A DNA stretch of 64,000 nucleotides from Nocardia sp. NBC_00508 (GTDB lineage: Bacteria; Actinomycetota; Actinomycetes; Mycobacteriales; Mycobacteriaceae). The DNA lies in NCBI RefSeq assembly GCF_036346875.1, contig NZ_CP107852.1, forward strand, positions 5,704,001-5,768,000, read 5' to 3'. This document shows, one piece after another, positions 8,932-17,306 of the stretch. A program made the translations under genes and the position numbers. The notes below the pieces were generated by a model that saw only the letters and a program-made list of their open reading frames with translations, was not told the DNA's origin and did not search any database. Each line of letters begins with the position of its first letter. The first letter of the stretch is position 1.

Positions 8932-9639
8932 GTGACCAAGCAGTTCGCGTCGGTATGGACCAGGGAACCGCGCCAGCCCAAGACCTCTGGGCTGCGCCGC
9001 GAGCAGATCATCACCGCGGCGGTCGAGATACTCGACGCCGAGGGGCTGGAGTCGCTGAGCATGCGCAAGCTCGGCGCGAAGCTCGGCGCGGGCGCGACCA
9101 GCCTGTACTGGCATGTGGCGAACAAGGAGGAGCTGCTCGAGTTGGTGCTCGACCAGTTCTGGGGCATGGTGCAGATCCCGGAGCCCGAGCGGGCGTCCTG
9201 GCGCGAGCTGCTGACCACCTTCGCCTACAGTCTCCGCGCGACGATCCGGGACCACTCGTGGATGGCGTCGCTGGTCGGGCAGCTGCCCAGCATCGGCCCG
9301 AACTCGCTACAGCTGAGTGATCGCCTGCGGCGCGCGTTCGTCCAGGCGGGCTTCCAGGGGGTGGACATCTATCTCGCCAGTGGAACGGTGATCAGTTTCG
9401 TCCTCGGTCAGGTGCTTCCGGAGATCGCGTGGCAGAAGGCCTCGGCCGAAATCGACACCGACGGCATGATGCGCGTGATGGATGAGCTTGCCGGTGACTA
9501 TCCCGACATGCTCGCGGACTACCGGGCGACGGTGCCGACCGATCCGGAGGTCGGGCGTGCGATGGCCTTCGATTTCGGCTTGCTCTGCGTGCTCGACGGG
9601 TTGGCGGCCCGCCTGCGCAACACGCCGGGGTCCGCGTAG
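8932..9639 (+). CDS. TetR family repressor of the adjacent exporter
   Basis: The 235-residue regulator has an N-terminal TetR HTH (about 22-70: REQIITAAVEILDAEG, LSMRKLGAKLGAGATSLYWHV) and a C-terminal ligand domain of the TetR_C (tetracycline-repressor-like) kind. The start is GTG 8932, about 18 bp past the perfect palindrome. It is divergent from the DHA2 pump and probably represses both genes until the pump's substrate binds. The ligand cannot be told from sequence. Confidence 0.9.
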   Translation: MTKQFASVWTREPRQPKTSGLRREQIITAAVEILDAEGLESLSMRKLGAKLGAGATSLYWHVANKEELLELVLDQFWGMVQIPEPERASWRELLTTFAYSLRATIRDHSWMASLVGQLPSIGPNSLQLSDRLRRAFVQAGFQGVDIYLASGTVISFVLGQVLPEIAWQKASAEIDTDGMMRVMDELAGDYPDMLADYRATVPTDPEVGRAMAFDFGLLCVLDGLAARLRNTPGSA

Positions 9640-9817
9640 TCACTCGCCGCCGCATCGCATGCGCCTGAATTGAAACAAGTTCGGATCATGTAGCAGCGTA
9701 TCTAGAACCGTATTGTGTGAGTGATCTGATACGTGTTCTATCGATATGATCGGGCGGAAAGACCGCTCCGCATGGCGACGCGGCACACGGTTGCGCCGAC
9801 GGCAGAAGGGTGTTGAC

Positions 9818-10543
9818 GTGAGCACGCATACCGTTCTCGGCCGTGAAGTGCGGATGCCCGTGCGCATCAGGCTCGCGCACGCGTTCATGGCAACCTACCT
9901 GGTGCCCGCCGCGGCGGCGCAACGGCTCATCGACTATTCCGGCCTCCGTGTTCTGCGGCTGCCGGGTGGACGGGCGATGTGCACGCTGGTGTTCGTCGAC
10001 TACGTCGATGGCGATCTCGGTCCCTACAACGAGTTCGGCGTCTCGTTCATGGTGCGCCACCACACCGCCAGCGCGGCAGCCGGTGGCCCGAAAGATCTGG
10101 TGACCGGACGGTCTGGCGTGCTGATCCATCGGCTGCCCGTCGACGGCGATTTCACGCTCGCCGCGGGCCGGGGTATCTGGGGATTCCCCAAGGAACTGGC
10201 CGAGTTCGTCGTCGACCACGGTGGCCGGACGCGCAGCGGTGCGCTGCATCAGAACGGACAGTTGATCGCAGATCTGACCGTCCGCCCGGGGTTCGTGACA
10301 CCGGCCGGTCGCGCGCCCGCGTCCTCCCTCGACGCCTACTCGCACATCGACGGGATCACTCGCTGCACGCGCTGGCAGATGCGGCCCTCCGGTATGCGAG
10401 CGCGTTTCGGTGGGGCGAAGCTGACCTTGGGCGATCACCCCATCGCGGAAGAACTCCGGTCGATCGGTTTGCCGCGGCGCGCGCTGATGTCCTCGGCCGT
10501 CCCGCGCCTGGCCATGACGTTCGAGGACGCGGTCGCGATCTGA
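9818..10543 (+). CDS. Acetoacetate decarboxylase family protein
   Basis: The 241-residue protein matches the ADC-like fold. It carries GIWGFPKELAEF, where the Lys in the GFPK motif corresponds to the Schiff-base lysine region of acetoacetate decarboxylase, and an upstream acidic stretch (DYVDGDLGPYNEFGVSF) typical of the family. Many actinobacterial members are not true decarboxylases, so the substrate is open. GTG 9818 is preceded by GCAGAAGG; the frame is open upstream to 9746 but that part is Arg-rich and unlike the family. No operon partner is evident. Confidence 0.8.
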   Translation: MSTHTVLGREVRMPVRIRLAHAFMATYLVPAAAAQRLIDYSGLRVLRLPGGRAMCTLVFVDYVDGDLGPYNEFGVSFMVRHHTASAAAGGPKDLVTGRSGVLIHRLPVDGDFTLAAGRGIWGFPKELAEFVVDHGGRTRSGALHQNGQLIADLTVRPGFVTPAGRAPASSLDAYSHIDGITRCTRWQMRPSGMRARFGGAKLTLGDHPIAEELRSIGLPRRALMSSAVPRLAMTFEDAVAI

Positions 10544-11040
10544 CACATCTCGCACATAACCACCGGATCACGGGCGCGCCGGGCGCGTGGACGGCCCCTG
10601 GGCCTCCGGTTACGCTGACGTAGCGGATCGTTTGCCAACGCTACGAGCGATGGAGTGATGCCCGTGATCGCCGCCGAGCAGCGCAGTGTTGTCGATCAAC
10701 GCTGTGAACTGGGCCGGTCACCTGAGGCGGTGCGGCAAGCGCAGAGCGGTCTTTGTTCGCGGGGCAGGACGTGGGGGTTCTCCAGCCCGGCTGTCAGCGC
10801 GATTCGGCTTCCATCTGGCTACCCCGTAGCCGCGACGACCAGTGGGGTCGCCTGGTGGGAAATGCGGTGGTCGGTACCCGGCATAGTGTCCCTGTCATCG
10901 GTAGGCGCGCGGCTGGAAGGCCGCGGTCTCCCGCCGCTCGACGTAGCGTTGTGTGGCGTGATGATCGTTCACGGGCGGCCATGCCCCGGAAGCCGCGGGT
11001 GCACCGATGCCGAGCACACCGCGACGCGAGCCGAGGCGGC
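10544..11040. other. Intergenic stretch without a convincing gene
   Basis: About 500 bp between the ADC-like gene and the DUF202 pair. Open frames occur on the + strand (for example from 10655 and 10753), but their translations are rich in Arg, Ser and Gly with no recognisable family. They change character exactly where the DUF202 gene begins. I see no RNA gene, clear terminator or repeat in it. Confidence 0.5.
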
Positions 11041-11406
11041 GTGACGCTGCCGAATCCCGATGCCGAATCCGAAGAGGGCGAAGAGGAACTCGACTACCGC
11101 TTCACGCTCGCGAACGAACGCACCTTTCTGGCCTGGATGCGCACCTCGCTGGGTTTGCTCGCCGGTGGTGTGGCGGTGCACACGCTGGTGCAGCCGTTCC
11201 GGATGGCCGGGTTCCGGCGTGCGATCGCGCTGAGCTGCGTGGTTCTGGCGACGGTGGTCGCGGTCGGCGCGTACGCGCACTGGCGGCGCGTCGGCGTGGC
11301 CATGCGGCGGGGCAACCCGTTGCCGGACACCGTGCTGGTACCGATCCTGTCAGCGGGTATCGCGATCGTGTCGGTGTTGGCGGGCCTGGCGGTGCTGCTG
11401 CGATGA
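11041..11406 (+). CDS. DUF202 (YidH-type) membrane protein, first of a pair
   Basis: The 121-residue protein has an acidic N-terminus and then the DUF202 signature LANERTFLAWMRTSLGLLAGG at about residues 22-42, followed by two more hydrophobic segments (three helices in all). Family members resemble E. coli YidH; their function is unknown. GTG 11041 was chosen because it starts just before the acidic lead-in; the frame runs open upstream without similarity. It overlaps the next DUF202 gene by ATGA, so the two products probably work together in the membrane. Confidence 0.82.
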   Translation: MTLPNPDAESEEGEEELDYRFTLANERTFLAWMRTSLGLLAGGVAVHTLVQPFRMAGFRRAIALSCVVLATVVAVGAYAHWRRVGVAMRRGNPLPDTVLVPILSAGIAIVSVLAGLAVLLR

Positions 11407-11711
11407 GCGCGCCACACCTGGCCGCCGAACGCACCGCGCTGGCGTGGCGGCGCACCGCCGTGTCCGCGATGGTGGTCGGCACGCTGTTTCTGCACTACGC
11501 CCTCGACAGCGGGTGGCGTCCGGCCGCGATCGCGCCCATCGTTGCCGCGTTCGCGATGGTGGCGCTGACCGGTGCCTGTTACCTGCGCAATCGCAGCCTG
11601 CGTCAAGGTCGGTACACACACGGTGACCGCATCGTCGCCGCGGCGGCGGTGGCCGTCACCATGGTCGCGGTCGCCGCCGCAGCAGCCGGTTTTCTCGATC
11701 CACGTCCGTGA
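11403..11711 (+). CDS. DUF202 (YidG-type) membrane protein, second of a pair
   Basis: The 102-residue protein begins LAAERTALAWRRTAVS, the DUF202/YidG core motif, and has three hydrophobic segments. The ATGA overlap with the preceding gene indicates translational coupling, the same arrangement as yidH-yidG in E. coli. Function is unknown; a small hetero-oligomeric membrane complex is plausible but not shown. Confidence 0.82.
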   Translation: MSAPHLAAERTALAWRRTAVSAMVVGTLFLHYALDSGWRPAAIAPIVAAFAMVALTGACYLRNRSLRQGRYTHGDRIVAAAAVAVTMVAVAAAAAGFLDPRP

Positions 11712-11758
11712 AGGGGTAGGGACACAGCATGGTTGGTCGACACGCGAGGAGGACGACA

Positions 11759-13660
11759 ATGAGCACAGCTAGCGAGCCGAGCGGCTTCATCGTCGCGGAG
11801 CATCAGCGTGCCGCCACCGCTCTGCCACCGGCCGACGCCGCCGATCTGGCCGACGCGGAACGCGGCTTCATCGCCGCGCTGAAACCCGGCGTGGTCACCT
11901 CCGACGACGGAACCGTGGTGTGGGACAACGACTCCTACGCTTTCCTACGGGAACCCTGCCCGGCGTCGGTCCATCCCAGCCTCTGGCGGCAGTCCGGGCT
12001 GGTCGTGAAGCAGGGCTTGTTCGAGGTCACGGAAGGCATCTACCAGATCCGCGGGCTGGACATTTCCAATATGACCCTGGTCGAAGGCGAAACCGGTGTG
12101 CTCGTGATCGATCCGCTGATCTCCGCGGAGACCGCTGCGGCGGGTCTCGCGCTCTACCGCGCGCACCGCGGCGACCGTCCGGTGTCCGGTCTGATCTACA
12201 CCCACTCGCACGCCGACCATTTCGGCGGCGCGTGGGGAGTCACGACCGCCGACGAGGTCGCGGCCGGCCGCTGTCCGGTGCTGGCGCCCGCCGGTTTCCT
12301 GGAACACGCGGTGGCCGAGAACATCTACGCGGGCACGGCGATGGCGCGCCGTGCGGGGTACATGTACGGCGCGGTGCTGCCGCGCGGCCCACTCGGCGCG
12401 GTGGGCGCCGGGCTCGGTCAGACCACCTCGGTCGGAGCCGTCACGCTGATCCCTCCGACCGTCGACATCACCAGGACGGGACAAGAGGAGACGGTCGACG
12501 GGATACGGATGGTCTTCCAGCTCACGCCGGGCACCGAGGCTCCCGCCGAGATGAACTTCCACTTCCCCGACCGCCGCGCGCTGTGTATGGCGGAGAACGC
12601 GACCCACACCATGCACAACGTGCTCACGCTGCGCGGCGCGCTGGTGCGCGACGCCCACGTCTGGGCGAGGTACCTGACCGAGGCGATCAATCTCTTCGCC
12701 CGCGAGTCCGACGTCGTCTTCGCATCGCACCACTGGCCGACCTGGGGTACGTCGCGCCTGGTGGAGTTTCTTGCGCTGCAACGTGATCTGTACGGATACC
12801 TGCACGACCAGACGGTGCGGCTGCTGAACCAGGGATACGTCGGCGCGGAGATCGCCGAAATGCTGACGCTCCCACCGGCCGTCGAACAGGCATGGCACGC
12901 GCGTGGCTATTACGGCTCGGTCAATCACAACGTCAAAGCCATCTACCAGCGCTACATGGGCTGGTTCGACGGCAACCCCGCCCATCTTTGGCAGCATCCC
13001 CCGGTCGAATCCGCCCGGCGGCACGTGGAATTCATGGGTGGTGTGGAGGAAGTGCTGCGCAAGGCGCAGGTCTCGTACGACGGCGGGGACTACCGATGGG
13101 TGGCGCAGGTGCTCGACTATGTCATCTTCGCCGATCCGGACAACGACGCAGCGAAGGAATTGCAGGCCAGCACCTTCGAGCAGCTCGGGTATGGCGCGGA
13201 GAACGCGACCTGGCGCAACTTCTATCTCAGCGGAGCCTACGAGCTGCGCTACGGTTCGTTCGGCACACCGACCAAGGCCGAATCGCCGACTGTGGTCGCC
13301 GCGCTGACCATCGACCAGATCTTCGACGCCTTGGCATTGCGCGTCGACGGCCCCAAGGCGTGGGACCATCGGCTCGTGACGGACTGGATCCTCACGGATG
13401 AGGTCCGCACACACCGGCTCGAGCTGCGCAACGGACGTTTGACGCACTTCGATGTCGCTCCCGGCATGATCCTTCCGGAACCCGACGCGACGTTCACACT
13501 GGCCAAAGCCACGCTGATCCGAGTGCTGCTGGCAGGGGAAGATTTCGGCGTCGCGGCGGCCGCGGGCGACATCGTCATCGAGGGAGATGTCACCAAACTC
13601 GCCGAACTGGTCGATATCTTCGACGCCCCGGACCCGGATTTCGCCATCGTCACGCCGTAA
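11759..13660 (+). CDS. Alkyl sulfatase, SdsA1/BDS1 metallo-beta-lactamase family
   Basis: The 633-residue enzyme would hydrolyse primary or secondary alkyl sulfates such as dodecyl sulfate. The binuclear zinc motif THSHADHFGG is at residues 148-157. GTEAPAEMNFHFP and ENATHTMHN provide further metal and substrate ligands, followed by an alpha-helical dimerisation region and a C-terminal SCP-2-like domain (about 520-633) that binds aliphatic chains. ATG 11759 follows CGAGGAGGACGACA, a strong ribosome site; an upstream ATG at 11729 is less likely. No signal peptide is seen, so it should be cytoplasmic, unlike secreted SdsA1. Confidence 0.9.
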   Translation: MSTASEPSGFIVAEHQRAATALPPADAADLADAERGFIAALKPGVVTSDDGTVVWDNDSYAFLREPCPASVHPSLWRQSGLVVKQGLFEVTEGIYQIRGLDISNMTLVEGETGVLVIDPLISAETAAAGLALYRAHRGDRPVSGLIYTHSHADHFGGAWGVTTADEVAAGRCPVLAPAGFLEHAVAENIYAGTAMARRAGYMYGAVLPRGPLGAVGAGLGQTTSVGAVTLIPPTVDITRTGQEETVDGIRMVFQLTPGTEAPAEMNFHFPDRRALCMAENATHTMHNVLTLRGALVRDAHVWARYLTEAINLFARESDVVFASHHWPTWGTSRLVEFLALQRDLYGYLHDQTVRLLNQGYVGAEIAEMLTLPPAVEQAWHARGYYGSVNHNVKAIYQRYMGWFDGNPAHLWQHPPVESARRHVEFMGGVEEVLRKAQVSYDGGDYRWVAQVLDYVIFADPDNDAAKELQASTFEQLGYGAENATWRNFYLSGAYELRYGSFGTPTKAESPTVVAALTIDQIFDALALRVDGPKAWDHRLVTDWILTDEVRTHRLELRNGRLTHFDVAPGMILPEPDATFTLAKATLIRVLLAGEDFGVAAAAGDIVIEGDVTKLAELVDIFDAPDPDFAIVTP

Positions 13661-13825
13661 TCGTTCGGCAGACGTGCTCGGTCAGGGGCTGGCGCGACTG
13701 CGTCGGTCGACGATTTCGGCAGCCGGACGGCCGGGTGGGTGAACCGACGTGGTCGACGGATCGGCGGGGAATGCGCGCGGAATAATCGGTCGATCCGAAA
13801 TGCTCGGTTGCCTACGGTGTTGCTC

Positions 13826-14188
13826 ATGTCCACCGAGTCGATCGGCCGCCCCCCGCTGCGGGAGCGGATGCGTGCGGGTTTGTCCGCTGCCATGAAATCC
13901 CGTGACCGCGCGGCTGCTTCGGCGCTGCGCTCGGCATTGGCCGCCGTCGACAACGCCGAGGCCGTCGACGTCGCCGAGCATCGGGCGGGCGCACTGGAAA
14001 ACAGTGCGACCGGGCTCGGTGTCGCCGAGGTCGCACGCCGGCAATTGACCGAACAGGACATCGAGCAGATCGTGCGGGCCGAAGTCGATGAACGTCGCAA
14101 GGTCGCCGGGCAATACGAGTCGCTCGGCCAGACCGACCGCGCCGCGACTCTGCACGCCGAAGCGGAGGCGCTGACCGGCCTGCTGTAA
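13826..14188 (+). CDS. GatB/YqeY-like protein
   Basis: The protein of about 120 residues is helical and related to the YqeY tail domain of GatB: LRERMRAGLSAAMKSRD at the N-terminus and LTEQDIEQIVRAEVDERRK in the middle are typical. Stand-alone YqeY proteins are widespread and of uncertain function, perhaps tRNA-related. ATG 13826 (STESIGRPPL) was chosen; the frame is open to 13739 but the extra residues are Arg-rich and not family-like. The gene stands alone after the sulfatase. Confidence 0.78.
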   Translation: MSTESIGRPPLRERMRAGLSAAMKSRDRAAASALRSALAAVDNAEAVDVAEHRAGALENSATGLGVAEVARRQLTEQDIEQIVRAEVDERRKVAGQYESLGQTDRAATLHAEAEALTGLL

Positions 14189-14364
14189 ATCGCCGCTGCG
14201 CCGCCAGGTCTCCGATCGGTTGGCATCAGGTCGATTGTGCGCGGGCAGGAATCCGCCGCACATCCACCGCGGGGTTCAATGCCCGCCAGGATGCTGGTTC
14301 GGCCACTTCGTCAGACGCGGGCTGGAGAACAGCTCGGCAGAACTCGAGCTGCTGCGGCCCGCGC

Positions 14365-14883
14365 TCAGACGGATCTCGGCAAGGCCGCGATGTATCTGCC
14401 CGCGACGAATCGCTGGATGAGCCGCACGACCGGTCCGCCGAGTCGCGTGTACCAGGCGGCGGGGCGGGAGAATGCGATGACCAGTCCGTACACGGTTTCG
14501 TCGGCCGAGTCGTATTCGACCGCGAACAGTTCCTCGCCTGCTTCCGGATGTCCCGGCAATGTTCCATAGGCGAAACCTTGCCGGTCGGGTTCGCCGAGCA
14601 CGTACACCACGCGGCACGGCGCGGTGATCCCGACCGGACCGACCCCGAGCCGCACCGTGATGGCGGTGCCGGGCTCGGCAGTCGGAGTGTCGGCGTATCG
14701 GAAGATCCCGGTGCCTTTCTGCATTCGATAGCTCAGGATCTCCGCACCCGCGTGCTCGAACAGCGCGCGACCCCGGCCGATCGCACGCCGCAGCTGAAAC
14801 CGGTGATATCCCTCCGGTAGCACGTCCTTGGTCGCACCCACTTCGCGATACGTGAACGGTGGCCGCTCGTGCCCATCCTCCAT
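14365..14883 (-). CDS. DUF1990 family protein
   Basis: The protein of about 172 residues matches the actinobacterial/plant DUF1990 family: TYREVGATKDVLPEGYHRF at the start, a central RLGVGPVGITAPCRVVYV, and GFAYGTLPGHPEAGEELFAVEYD followed by FSRPAAWYTRLGGPV. The family has a lipocalin-like or START-like look and no proven function. It lies 45 bp downstream of the M23 peptidase gene on the same strand and may be cotranscribed. The GAG-coded start at Met 14883 was preferred over a Met seven residues upstream. Confidence 0.8.
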   Translation of the reverse strand: MEDGHERPPFTYREVGATKDVLPEGYHRFQLRRAIGRGRALFEHAGAEILSYRMQKGTGIFRYADTPTAEPGTAITVRLGVGPVGITAPCRVVYVLGEPDRQGFAYGTLPGHPEAGEELFAVEYDSADETVYGLVIAFSRPAAWYTRLGGPVVRLIQRFVAGRYIAALPRSV

Positions 14884-14928
14884 GCGTCGATCTTCACCTC
14901 CCACTGCGCCGCTTCGCCACTTCGAGCC

Positions 14929-15639
14929 TCACACTGGCGATCCGCCGCTCGTCGGGCTTCGGCCTCCGTGCAGCTCCGATGGCATGTGGAGGCCGTGTAT
15001 GTACGTCGAGATTCGCGCGGAATTCGTGGGTGGGTCCTGCCATCGCACCAACCTGATGCCAGGCGCGGAATCGGGACCCTGCTTCGCCGTAGACCGTGCA
15101 TGCGTCGGCACGGGTTTGAGCCGCAGGGGAGTCAGATGGAGGAGTCCGAGCGGGTCCAGGTATTCGCGCCCGCGACGGCCACGGCCGCCTTCAGCTCGCG
15201 CTCCCCAGTGCAGGCACGGCGTCGCGCAGCCCGGGTGGCCGGACTCGAGTGTGCCGATCCGGGAGCCGCGCCCCACCCGCTCGCCCACCGGCACCTCCGC
15301 GCGAACCGGCTCATAGGTCGTGCGGAGGCCCCCCGGGTGATCAATCGACACGACCGGCTTGTCGGCCACCGTTCCCGCGAACACGACTATCCCTTCTCCT
15401 GCGGAGAGCACGGGCTGCCCCTCGCCTCCGGCCAGATCGACCCCGCGATGCCCGGGCAGCCAGTCGTGCGTGGGCTTGTCGAAGCGCCGCACCACCGCGG
15501 GCCGCGGTTGCAGCGGCCAGCCGAACCGGCCCTCGGGCGCCGCGGTGGCCAGCGGCTCCATCGAGACGACCGCGACGACGCAGACTCCCAGCACCCACCC
15601 GAGATGCCCACGTAACCCCGCGCCGTTCGACAGCGTCAT
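14929..15639 (-). CDS. Secreted M23 (LytM) family peptidase-like protein
   Basis: The 236-residue protein has a signal peptide (hydrophobic residues about 10-32) and a LytM domain with GHRGVDLAGGEGQPVLSAGEG, giving zinc ligands His and Asp. In place of the usual HxH motif it reads CLHWGA, so the first His is Cys; the mycobacterial homologue near rpsB appears to share this. It may bind rather than cut peptidoglycan. After LDPLGLLHLTPLRLKP, where relatives end, there are about 60 extra residues of odd composition. The start overlaps the upstream small gene by ATGA. Confidence 0.83.
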   Translation of the reverse strand: MTLSNGAGLRGHLGWVLGVCVVAVVSMEPLATAAPEGRFGWPLQPRPAVVRRFDKPTHDWLPGHRGVDLAGGEGQPVLSAGEGIVVFAGTVADKPVVSIDHPGGLRTTYEPVRAEVPVGERVGRGSRIGTLESGHPGCATPCLHWGARAEGGRGRRGREYLDPLGLLHLTPLRLKPVPTHARSTAKQGPDSAPGIRLVRWQDPPTNSARISTYIHGLHMPSELHGGRSPTSGGSPV

Positions 15640-15941
15640 CGGGACCGGGTCGGGACCACAGCGGAAACCGCCACGCGCACGGATTCGGCCTGGTCACACG
15701 AGGGCACTCCCGATGACGCGGCGTTCGGCCCAGGATCAGGGTCCTCGCCGCCTGCCTCGGACTGCCGGAACGGCGCGCGGCGTAGCAGCCCGGGAAGGGA
15801 TGGCAGGCAGACGGAACCCGCGCACGCCCCGAGCGCAGGTTCCGGGATGTGGGGATGAGCCGCGACCGGTGGTGCGGAGACCACGCCGAGAGCGAACAAC
15901 AGCGGGATGAGCAACGTCGTCACTGTGGAGATCGGTTTCAT
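15636..15941 (-). CDS. Small exported protein coupled to the M23 peptidase
   Basis: The 101-residue protein has a signal peptide (KPISTVTTLLIPLLFALG ending VAAHPH) and a mature part rich in Pro, Ser and Gly with four Cys (ACAGSVC, SCDQ). ATG 15941 is preceded by GTGGAGGC. The stop TGA overlaps the ATG of the M23 gene (ATGA), so the two exported products are made together. I do not recognise a family. Confidence 0.6.
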   Translation of the reverse strand: MKPISTVTTLLIPLLFALGVVSAPPVAAHPHIPEPALGACAGSVCLPSLPGLLRRAPFRQSEAGGEDPDPGPNAASSGVPSCDQAESVRVAVSAVVPTRSR

Positions 15942-16320
15942 GCCTCCACTCTGGTGCGGCGCGGGTGTCGCGGAGCGTCCGAAACAAGGAATGTGGATAA
16001 CCTGCTCCACTGTGAAAAGTCGGTGTTCCTCCTGGTCGAAGGCTCTGGCTCGGACCGATTTAGGTCTGGATGCCCGCAGGCCGTAGACTGATCGAGCGGT
16101 CTGTGCGTGCACGGACCGACTTCGCGCGCCACCCGTGCTTGTTCGTAACGGCGCTGTTCGATCGAGCTCAACAGCTTTGGGTTCGCGGCAGCGTGTTCGC
16201 CAACAGGGAATCGCCGGCTGGTCCCACCCTCGCGGTCGGGTCCGACGATTCGGCGGCGCCAGGGCAGCGAATCGCCGATTCGCTGCGTCAACCGGCAAAG
16301 GAAAGAGAGATACGAGAGCT
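15942..16320. other. Divergent promoter region and leader of rpsB
   Basis: About 380 bp separate the small exported protein gene (-) from rpsB (+). A TAGACT hexamer at 16084-16089 is a candidate -10 box and is followed by an inverted repeat (CGGTCTGTGC and GCACGGACCG), leaving a long rpsB leader of about 230 nt. rpsB leaders carry autoregulatory elements in other phyla; I cannot assign one here. AAAGGAAAGAG just before 16321 is the ribosome site. Confidence 0.45.
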
Positions 16321-17133
16321 ATGGCTGTCGTAACCATGAAGCAGCTGCTCGACAGCGGCGCACACTTCGGGCACCAGACGCGGCGCTGGAACCCGAAGAT
16401 GAAACGGTTCATCTTCACCGACCGCAACGGCATCTACATCATCGACCTGCAGCAGACGCTGACCTACATCGACAAGGCCTACGAGTTCGTCAAGGAGACC
16501 GTCGCCCACGGTGGCACCGTCCTCTTCGTCGGCACGAAGAAGCAGGCCCAGGAGTCGATCGCGGCCGAGGCGACGCGCGTCGGGATGCCGTATGTCAACC
16601 AGCGCTGGCTGGGCGGCATGCTCACCAACTTCTCCACCGTGCACAAGCGCCTGCAGCGCCTCAAGGAGCTCGAGGCCATGGAGCAGACCGGTGGCTTCGA
16701 GGGTCGCACCAAGAAGGAAATCCTCATGCTGACGCGTGAGATGAACAAGCTGGAGCGCACCCTCGGCGGTATCCGCGACATGCAGAAGGTGCCCTCGGCC
16801 ATCTGGGTCGTCGACACCAACAAGGAGCACATCGCCGTCGGCGAGGCGCGCAAGCTGAACATCCCGGTCATCGCGATCCTGGACACCAACTGCGACCCCG
16901 ACCTGGTCGACTACCCGATCCCGGGTAACGACGACGCGATCCGCTCCGCCGCCCTGCTGACCAAGGTCGTCGCCTCCGCGGTGGCCGAGGGCGTGCAGCA
17001 ACGCGCCGGTCTGTCCGCGGGCGACGAGAAGCCCGAGGCGGGCGCTGGCGAGCCGCTGGCCGAGTGGGAGCAGGAGCTGCTCGCGCAGGCCGCCCCCGGT
17101 GCCGAGGCCGCCGAGACTTCGGCTGAGGCCTGA
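16321..17133 (+). CDS. rpsB: 30S ribosomal protein S2
   Basis: The 270-residue protein is a standard bacterial S2: TMKQLLDSGAHFGHQTRRWN at the start, GTKKQAQESIAAEA, NQRWLGGMLTNF and PSAIWVVDTNKE are all conserved. It has the Ala/Glu-rich C-terminal tail usual in actinobacteria. S2 joins the small subunit late and helps dock S1. It is the first gene of the rpsB-tsf operon, which ends at a strong hairpin after tsf. Confidence 0.97.
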   Translation: MAVVTMKQLLDSGAHFGHQTRRWNPKMKRFIFTDRNGIYIIDLQQTLTYIDKAYEFVKETVAHGGTVLFVGTKKQAQESIAAEATRVGMPYVNQRWLGGMLTNFSTVHKRLQRLKELEAMEQTGGFEGRTKKEILMLTREMNKLERTLGGIRDMQKVPSAIWVVDTNKEHIAVGEARKLNIPVIAILDTNCDPDLVDYPIPGNDDAIRSAALLTKVVASAVAEGVQQRAGLSAGDEKPEAGAGEPLAEWEQELLAQAAPGAEAAETSAEA

Positions 17134-17164
17134 GACTCGTAACCACCGCGGCGCGAGCGACGGT

Positions 17165-17189
17165 CCCGGAGGCGGTAGCCTGCGTAACC
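17165..17189 (+). repeat. 25-bp dispersed repeat, copy 1
   Basis: CCCGGAGGCGGTAGCC plus TGCGTAACC recurs at 19832-19856 in the frr-cdsA gap with one base changed; both copies are followed within 30 bp by GAACGCCGC. Both sit in spaces between translation or lipid genes on the same strand. It looks like a short genome-scattered intergenic element; its role is unknown. Confidence 0.6.
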
Positions 17190-17231
17190 ACGGAGGGGCC
17201 CCGCGAACGCCGCAATTCAGACACTGTTTCG

Positions 17232-17267
17232 GCGGCGATCACGAGCGAGTGCCATCGTGGTCGCCGC
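17232..17267 (+). promoter_or_regulatory. Hairpin in the rpsB-tsf intergenic RNA
   Basis: GCGGCGATCACGA pairs with TCGTGGTCGCCGC (13 bp with a single G-U type pair) around a 10-nt loop. It is followed by about 40 nt and then the AAAGGAGG ribosome site of tsf. There is no U-tract, so it may be an attenuator, a processing site or a ribosomal-protein binding site. The structure is read from sequence; its role is inferred. Confidence 0.55.
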
Positions 17268-17306
17268 TGCCAGAAACTCACACTTCTCAAAGGAGGCTCG
17301 CCGAGA

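Noticed and set aside
10655..11044. Possible 129-codon gene before the DUF202 pair
   Set aside because: No family resemblance and a low-complexity, mixed composition; could be decayed sequence but I cannot support a gene.
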